From: Pseudomonas sp. BGr12
GTDB lineage: Bacteria > Pseudomonadota > Gammaproteobacteria > Pseudomonadales > Pseudomonadaceae
NCBI RefSeq assembly: GCF_030272895.1
Contig: NZ_JALRNF010000024.1
Span: forward strand, 1-64,000
Length of the DNA stretch: 64,000 nucleotides
Direction: 5' to 3'
Shown: positions 59,385 through 64,000 of the stretch, piece by piece
Layout of the letters: each line of letters starts with the position of its first letter
How positions within the stretch are numbered: position 1 is the first letter of the stretch
Position numbers and translations under genes: made by a program
The notes under the pieces: generated by a model
Database searches by the model: none
What the model saw: the letters and a program-made list of their open reading frames with translations, nothing else
Told to the model about the DNA's origin: nothing

Positions 59385-61541
59385 CTAGATGGCCGTACCG
59401 ACCCGGCCTTTGCGCAGTGCGTCGATGACCGCGTCCTTCGGCCCGTCGGCCACCACCTTGCCGTTGTCGAGCACCAGCAGGCGGTCGACCAGGCTGAGCA
59501 TCGAGGTACGGTGGGTGACCAGCAGCAGGGTCTTGCCCTGCACCCAGCCGTGCAGGCGCTGGCGCAGCTGGTCTTCGCTGGCGTTGTCCATGTGGCTGGT
59601 GGGTTCGTCGAGGATCATGATCGGCGGTTCCAGCAGCATCGCCCGGGCCAGCAGCACCGACTGGCGCTGGCCGCCGGAGAGCAGCTGGCCACGTTCGCCC
59701 ACTGGGCGGTCGAAGCCTTGCGGGTGCTGGCGGGCCAGTTCGCTGACGCCAGTCAGCTCGGCCACTTCCAGCATGCGCGCGTCGCTCACGTAGCGGGCGC
59801 CGAGGGTGAGGTTGTCGCGCAGGCTGCCGGCCAGCAGCGGCAGGTCATGGGCGACGTAGCCGATCTGATGGCGCAGGTCGGCGATGTCGAGCTGGCGCAG
59901 GTCGAGGTTGTCGAGCAGGATCTGTCCTTCGTCCGGGGCGTAGAAGCCCATCATCAGCCGGGCCAGGGTGCTTTTGCCCGAGCCGCTGCGGCCGATGATG
60001 CCGATGCGCTCGCCGGGTTTGACACTGAAGCTGACGCCATTGAGGGCCGCAGCATTTTGCCCGGCATAGCGGAAGGTGACGTGGCTGACCTCAAGCCCGC
60101 CGTGCAGTTGCGTGCGTTCCAGCGGTTGCTGGCCCACCTGGCGTTCCTGGGGCAGGGCCATCAGGGCGTCGGTACTGCGCATGGTCAACTGTGCTTGCTG
60201 GTAGCGGGTGATCAGCCCGGCGATCTGCCCCAGGGGCGCCAGGACCCGGCTGCCGAGCATGTAGCTGGCCACCAGGGCGCCGACGCTGAGGTTGCCGGCG
60301 ATGATGCTGTAGACCCCGGCGACGATGGTCGCCATGCCGCAGAACTGCTGGATGAACAACGTGCCGTTGGTGGCCAGGGCCGACAGGTTGCGGGCATGGG
60401 CGTCGAGGCGGGTCAGGGCGCCGTGGGTGCTTTCCCACTGGTACTGGCGTTCACTTTCGGCGCTGCAGGCCTTGAGGGTTTCCAGGCCGCCGAGGGTCTC
60501 GATCAACAGCGCCTGGCGCACCGCGCCCAGGGCCAGGCTCTTCTGCACCGTGTCGCGCAGGCGCACCTGGATGAACAGGGCAAAGATGATGGTCAGCGGG
60601 AAGGCGATCAGCGGGATCACCACCAGCCAGCCGCCGAGCAGGCCGATCACCAGCAGCATCAGCACCACGAAGGGCAGGTCGATGACGCTGGTCAGGGTCA
60701 CGGCGGTGAGAAACTCGCGCAGCCCCTGGAAGTCGTGGATGCTCTGGGCAAAGCCGCCGACCGTGGCCGGGCGGGCTTTCATCGACATGCCGGTGATGCG
60801 CTCGAACAGGGTCGCCGAGAGAATCAGGTCGGTTTTCTTGCCGGCCTGATCGAGCAAGTGGGCGCGTACTACGCGCAGGATCAATTCGAACAGGGTACCG
60901 ATCAACAGGCCGACGGCCAGCACCCACAGGGTGGAAATCGCCTGGTTGGGTACGACCCGGTCGTAGGTCTGCATGACGAACAGCGGCACCATCAGGCCCA
61001 GCAGGTTGATCAGCAGGCTGGCCAGCACGGCATCGCTGTAGAGCCAGCGGGACAGTTTGAGGGTATCGCGGAACCAGGCGTTGACCCGTGGCATCAGGGG
61101 CGCGCGCAGGTCTTCGAGTTCGTGCCGGGGGCGGGCGAACAGGGCTTCGCCGGCGTAGGCCTGCTCCAGTTCCTCGTGGCTGACCCACTGCTCGCCGCCT
61201 TCGGCCTCGCAGGGCAGGATCAGCGCCCGGCCATCGTCGCCCCAGCGCCGCAGCACGGCGCAGCGGCCTTCCTTGAACAGCAGCAGCACCGGCAGGTTCA
61301 GCGCTGAAATGGCGCCAAGCTCGCGGCGCAGCACCCGGGCCTGCAACCCTGCGCGGGCGGCGGCCCGGGGCAGCAGGTCAAGGCTCAGGCGTTGCTGCGC
61401 CAGCGGCAGGCCGGCACTGAGGCCCGCGCGACTGACGGTACAACCATGCAACTTGCAGAGAATCAGCAATCCATCGAGTAGCGGGTCATCGAAACTCTGG
61501 CGCGGATCCGCCGCCGAGCTCGCAGGTTGCATGCTGGTCAC
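59385..61541 (-). CDS. lapB: Type I secretion ABC transporter (LapB-like)
   Basis: 718 aa. The N-terminal C39-like domain (~1-150) lacks the catalytic Cys/His pair, so it docks the substrate without cutting it. Membrane domain ~165-450. ATPase domain has Walker A GRSGSGKSTLAR (~519-530), signature LSGGQRQ and Walker B ILDEPTSHMD. It exports the giant adhesin encoded divergently. The start is GTG 61541 with AGGAG nine bases upstream. Confidence 0.92.
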   Translation of the reverse strand: MTSMQPASSAADPRQSFDDPLLDGLLILCKLHGCTVSRAGLSAGLPLAQQRLSLDLLPRAAARAGLQARVLRRELGAISALNLPVLLLFKEGRCAVLRRWGDDGRALILPCEAEGGEQWVSHEELEQAYAGEALFARPRHELEDLRAPLMPRVNAWFRDTLKLSRWLYSDAVLASLLINLLGLMVPLFVMQTYDRVVPNQAISTLWVLAVGLLIGTLFELILRVVRAHLLDQAGKKTDLILSATLFERITGMSMKARPATVGGFAQSIHDFQGLREFLTAVTLTSVIDLPFVVLMLLVIGLLGGWLVVIPLIAFPLTIIFALFIQVRLRDTVQKSLALGAVRQALLIETLGGLETLKACSAESERQYQWESTHGALTRLDAHARNLSALATNGTLFIQQFCGMATIVAGVYSIIAGNLSVGALVASYMLGSRVLAPLGQIAGLITRYQQAQLTMRSTDALMALPQERQVGQQPLERTQLHGGLEVSHVTFRYAGQNAAALNGVSFSVKPGERIGIIGRSGSGKSTLARLMMGFYAPDEGQILLDNLDLRQLDIADLRHQIGYVAHDLPLLAGSLRDNLTLGARYVSDARMLEVAELTGVSELARQHPQGFDRPVGERGQLLSGGQRQSVLLARAMLLEPPIMILDEPTSHMDNASEDQLRQRLHGWVQGKTLLLVTHRTSMLSLVDRLLVLDNGKVVADGPKDAVIDALRKGRVGTAI

Positions 61542-61570
61542 AATGGCCTACTCCTGCAGCGTGTCGGTGA

Positions 61571-62944
61571 TTAACGCATGTCGGGCAACCGGGCTTCGTT
61601 CCTCACTTCACTCTTGGCAATGGCTTCGGGCGGCAACGAGATGCGCTGCTTGCTCAGCAGTTCACCCATGTTGGCCAGCACCCGGTACATGGAGAACTCC
61701 TCGGTGTAGCGCACTTCGGTGTAGCGGCGGTTGGCGTTGTACAGCTCGTTTTCGCTGTCGAGCAGGTCGAGCAGGGTGCGTTGGCCGAGGCCGAACTGAT
61801 CCTGGTAGGCCGCGCGCACCCGCGTGGAGGTGTCGGCGTATTCACGGGCGGTCGGGGTTTGCAGGCGAGCGTTGGTCATGGCGTTCCAGGCCAGCGCCAG
61901 GTTCTCGTTGAGGGTGCGCAGGGCGTTGTTGCGGATGTCCATGGCCTGGTTGATCTTGTGCGCATCCGACTGCAGGCGGGCCTTGTCGCTGCCGCCGCGG
62001 AACAGGTTGTAGCTCATCTCGACGCCGGCTTGCCAGTCGTTGTTGTCGTGACCGACCTGGCCTGCGGTGTTGTTGTTCGCCCCGGTGGCCAGCACGGCAT
62101 CCAGGCGCGGGTAGAACGGCGACTTGGCCACTTCGTACTGCTGCTCGGCGGCTTGCACATCGGCTTGCGCCGATTTGAGGTAGGGGTTGTGTTCCAGCAT
62201 GCCCTGGCGTGCGTCCAGAAGGCTGGCGGGCATTTCACCCTTGATGGTGACCGGGGTTTCCAGCTCGTCGGCTGGACGCCCGACCACACTGAAGAAGTTG
62301 GCTTCGGCGTCGGCCAGGTCGACTTCGGCGGTGTACAGGTTGTTTTCCGCCAGGGCGCGACGGGCAGTGGACTGGTCGCGGTCGGCGTTGCTGCCGACAC
62401 CACGCTCGCTGCGCAGGCCGATCTGGTCATCGACCCGCAGGTGCGCCTGCAGGTTGTTCTTGGCCAGGGTTACCAGCTCGCGGCGCTTGAGCACTTCCAG
62501 GTACACCTCGATGGCGCGCAGGGCGACGGTCTCGGCGGTGGCCTGGGTGAAGTAGGCGCGGGAGTTGACCACCGCTTCCGTGCGTCCGACTTCGTTCGGC
62601 GTGTTGAAACCGTCGAACAGCATTTGCCGCAGGCGCAGGTCCGACTGGGTGTAGTTCAGGGTTTCGGTGTTGTGGTTGCGGGTGCCGTCGGGATTGGTAG
62701 TGCGGGTATTGGTGTTGTCCGATTTTTGCCGGCCGTAACCGGCGATCAGGTCGACGCGGGGAAAGTAACCACCTTTGGCCACTTTCACGTCTTCATCGGC
62801 AGACAGTCGACTGTTGCGGCTGGCGCCGATCTCCGGATGTTGGTCCACGGCGCTTTGCACAGCTTCCGTAATCGACATCGCCTGAGCATTGGCGCATGCC
62901 ATGGCCAACAGTATTGCACTGGTGATGGGGGTCAAAACGCGCAT
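61571..62944 (-). CDS. lapE: TolC-family outer-membrane channel (LapE-like)
   Basis: 457 aa. Signal peptide MRVLTPITSAILLAMACANA, then two outer-membrane efflux repeats with long helices and strands. GGGAGAAG precedes the ATG. First gene of the secretion operon, 29 bases before the ABC gene. LapE holds LapA-type adhesins at the surface while their retention module plugs the pore. In P. putida KT2440, as I recall, lapE sits alone beside aer and the DTW gene; here the ABC and HlyD genes are also present. Confidence 0.9.
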   Translation of the reverse strand: MRVLTPITSAILLAMACANAQAMSITEAVQSAVDQHPEIGASRNSRLSADEDVKVAKGGYFPRVDLIAGYGRQKSDNTNTRTTNPDGTRNHNTETLNYTQSDLRLRQMLFDGFNTPNEVGRTEAVVNSRAYFTQATAETVALRAIEVYLEVLKRRELVTLAKNNLQAHLRVDDQIGLRSERGVGSNADRDQSTARRALAENNLYTAEVDLADAEANFFSVVGRPADELETPVTIKGEMPASLLDARQGMLEHNPYLKSAQADVQAAEQQYEVAKSPFYPRLDAVLATGANNNTAGQVGHDNNDWQAGVEMSYNLFRGGSDKARLQSDAHKINQAMDIRNNALRTLNENLALAWNAMTNARLQTPTAREYADTSTRVRAAYQDQFGLGQRTLLDLLDSENELYNANRRYTEVRYTEEFSMYRVLANMGELLSKQRISLPPEAIAKSEVRNEARLPDMR

Positions 62945-63461
62945 GGGGTACTTCTCCCTGATTTCCTAATGAGGTATTGCTGTCGCCATATTTTTGACGG
63001 TTTTATGGTGTTAACCGTTTCTGGCTTGTAACAACAGAGCTAAGAACATTTATAAGGAGAACTTAGAAGATTTTTTCATAAAGGTTATGCGAAAAAAAAC
63101 TTATGCGGTCTAAGCAAACCAAGACATTGTTCATATCAGGCGACCCGTCGATGCTGCGCTAGCTGGCATTTTTCGGGCGTCAGAAAAAGTTCAATTATTT
63201 TTTGCGGCAAAGGGCACGGATGTAGCGGAGGGGATGGAGGAAGAGCAGACGAGGCGACAAATTTTTGGCAGATGCCAAGTGGCCATGTCGTTTTTCCACG
63301 TTCACGAAGTGTCTGTCAGACGAAGGTGTTGATTCCATTGAAATCCACCTGCGTTTTCAGCACTTTCTGGGTATCGGCCCAAGACTGGCGTGGTGGGTCG
63401 ACCCCGCGAGAATCAGAGCGCTTTTCTGCGAAAAACCGTTCCGCAGCGGAGGAGAGCGCCC
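62945..63461. promoter_or_regulatory. 517-base divergent regulatory region of the adhesin locus
   Basis: No convincing gene. AT-rich, with A/T tracts. ACGGTT (62997-63002) and AACCGT (63013-63018) form an inverted repeat with a 10-base spacer near the TolC gene. TTATGCG occurs twice as a direct repeat (63085-63091 and 63101-63107) around an A-tract. Long divergent leaders such as this are usual for adhesins controlled by c-di-GMP through FleQ, but no clear FleQ site was found. Confidence 0.6.
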
Positions 63462-64000
63462 ATGGCCAAGTTAATCGGGATTGTCAGCAAGGTAGTCGGT
63501 GAGGTCTTCGCAGTGGCCAACGACGGCACTCGTCGGGCACTGCTTGAAGGTGACCGGCTGTTTGCTGGCGAACAACTGGAGACCGGGGCTGCTGGCGCGG
63601 TAGCCGTTCGTCTGCAAAACGGCGGCGAACTCACCCTGGGGCGGGGCAGTAGCCTGGAGCTGACGCCGCAATTGCTGGCCGGTCAGGCGTCCCAGGTGGA
63701 TTCGCCGGATGCCCTGACGCCAAGCCAGGCCCAGCTCACCGATGTGGAGAAACTCCAGCAAGCCATCGCTGCCGGTGCCGACCCCAGCCAGGAAGCCGAT
63801 CCCACCGCCGCAGGCCCCGGCAGCGGCGGCGCAGCGGGTGCCCTGGGCGGTGGTCACTCGTTCGTGATCCTCGATGAAGTGGCCGCTCGGGTCGATCCGG
63901 TCATCGGTTTCCCTACCGCCGGCTTCAATGGTTTTCCGGAAATCGCCGATCTGGAGGTCGGCGACTTCAACAACAATGACGCCCCCCCGCTGCTGCCGGT
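63462..64000 (+). CDS. LapA/MapA-type giant adhesin, N-terminal part (runs off window)
   Basis: The first 179 codons of a longer gene. Residues ~1-110 form the retention module (LIGIVSKVVGEVFAVANDGT, LLEGDRLFAGEQLETG, then a helix VEKLQQAIAAGAD). TAAG at residues 115-118 (63804-63815) is the LapG protease site. Then a Gly-rich linker and SFVILDEVAARVDPVIGFPT, typical of LapA. Attachment is expected to depend on LapD/LapG sensing of c-di-GMP; neither gene is in the window. GGAGG precedes the ATG. A repeat-rich body and RTX end are expected beyond 64000. Confidence 0.9.
   Translation, partial: MAKLIGIVSKVVGEVFAVANDGTRRALLEGDRLFAGEQLETGAAGAVAVRLQNGGELTLGRGSSLELTPQLLAGQASQVDSPDALTPSQAQLTDVEKLQQAIAAGADPSQEADPTAAGPGSGGAAGALGGGHSFVILDEVAARVDPVIGFPTAGFNGFPEIADLEVGDFNNNDAPPLLP

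Noticed and set aside
59511..61307. 598-aa antisense frame opposite lapB
   Set aside because: Mirror of an intact ABC transporter gene with no motifs of its own.
63190..63205. FleQ-like site (TTCAATTATTTTTT) before the adhesin gene
   Set aside because: Only one half resembles the FleQ consensus; not convincing.
63265..63474. 69-aa ORF before the adhesin start
   Set aside because: Overlaps the adhesin start and its ribosome-binding site, with no domain features.
1..64000. CRISPR arrays, tRNA, rRNA, IS transposases, prophage
   Set aside because: No spaced direct-repeat arrays, cloverleaf genes, rRNA segments, or transposase/phage proteins were seen.

Overview
The window looks like chromosome of a Pseudomonas in or near the P. 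putida group. GC is high, and several copies of a REP core (GGAGCGGGCTTGCCCCGCGA type) sit between genes. Gene order matches Pseudomonas neighbourhoods: phaJ4/lipase/fadD2/fadD1, ppiA/LysR/azoR, ureohydrolase/LysR/Aer, and Aer/DTW/TolC-type secretion. This assignment rests on recalled synteny and family recognition; no search was run. No rRNA, tRNA, CRISPR array, prophage or IS transposase was seen.

Layout. Bases 1-115 are G/C homopolymers that look like a bad contig edge. 0.17-2.3 kb: a valine-rich leader peptide with alternative hairpins ahead of a DMT-family exporter, convergent with a second exporter. 2.5-4.5 kb: an AT-richer islet with a PAAR-toxin effector and two tandem membrane-anchored immunity paralogues. 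4.7-11.5 kb: housekeeping genes (aceK, lipoprotein, CvfB-like, YihY-def, GNAT, DUF2790). 11.5-15.7 kb: a MocR-alkA-ada operon divergent from a threonine dehydratase-like gene, with a two-turn direct repeat between them. 15.7-17.3 kb: hicAB, a LysE exporter and a 37-aa basic protein. 17.3-20.5 kb: GyrI-like, then a SnoaL/YciI(DGPF)/SRPBCC/ECF42-type sigma cluster with a matching promoter candidate. 20.5-28.7 kb: fatty-acid activation (phaJ4, lipase, fadD2, fadD1) and gamma-glutamyl-polyamine genes.

29-36.9 kb: hrpA, a FabH-like synthase behind a perfect palindrome, an ECF sigma/anti-sigma pair and an OprP/OprO porin with a Pho-box-like array. 37-43.6 kb: GNAT, an ABC exporter, ppiA, a hydrolase, LysR and azoR with an LTTR box. 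43.7-51 kb: two DMT transporters, an MscS channel, a DEAD helicase, a YbfB MFS/LysR pair, and a 41-aa PA1414-like protein behind a perfect Anr/FNR box. 51.2-56.5 kb: sodium:solute symporter and agmatinase/guanidinobutyrase with a divergent LysR and an Aer-type receptor. 56.5-57.3 kb: a large non-coding inverted repeat. 57.3-64 kb: a tRNA acp3U transferase and a complete type I secretion operon (TolC/ABC/HlyD, LapEBC-like), divergent from the start of a LapA/MapA-type giant adhesin with the LapG-type TAAG site. The adhesin runs off the window.

Most interesting points: the putative valine attenuator, the PAAR effector with duplicated immunity genes, the ECF42-type regulon, the Anr-box/PA1414-like locus, the adhesin/T1SS locus, and several palindromic operators with no assigned regulator.
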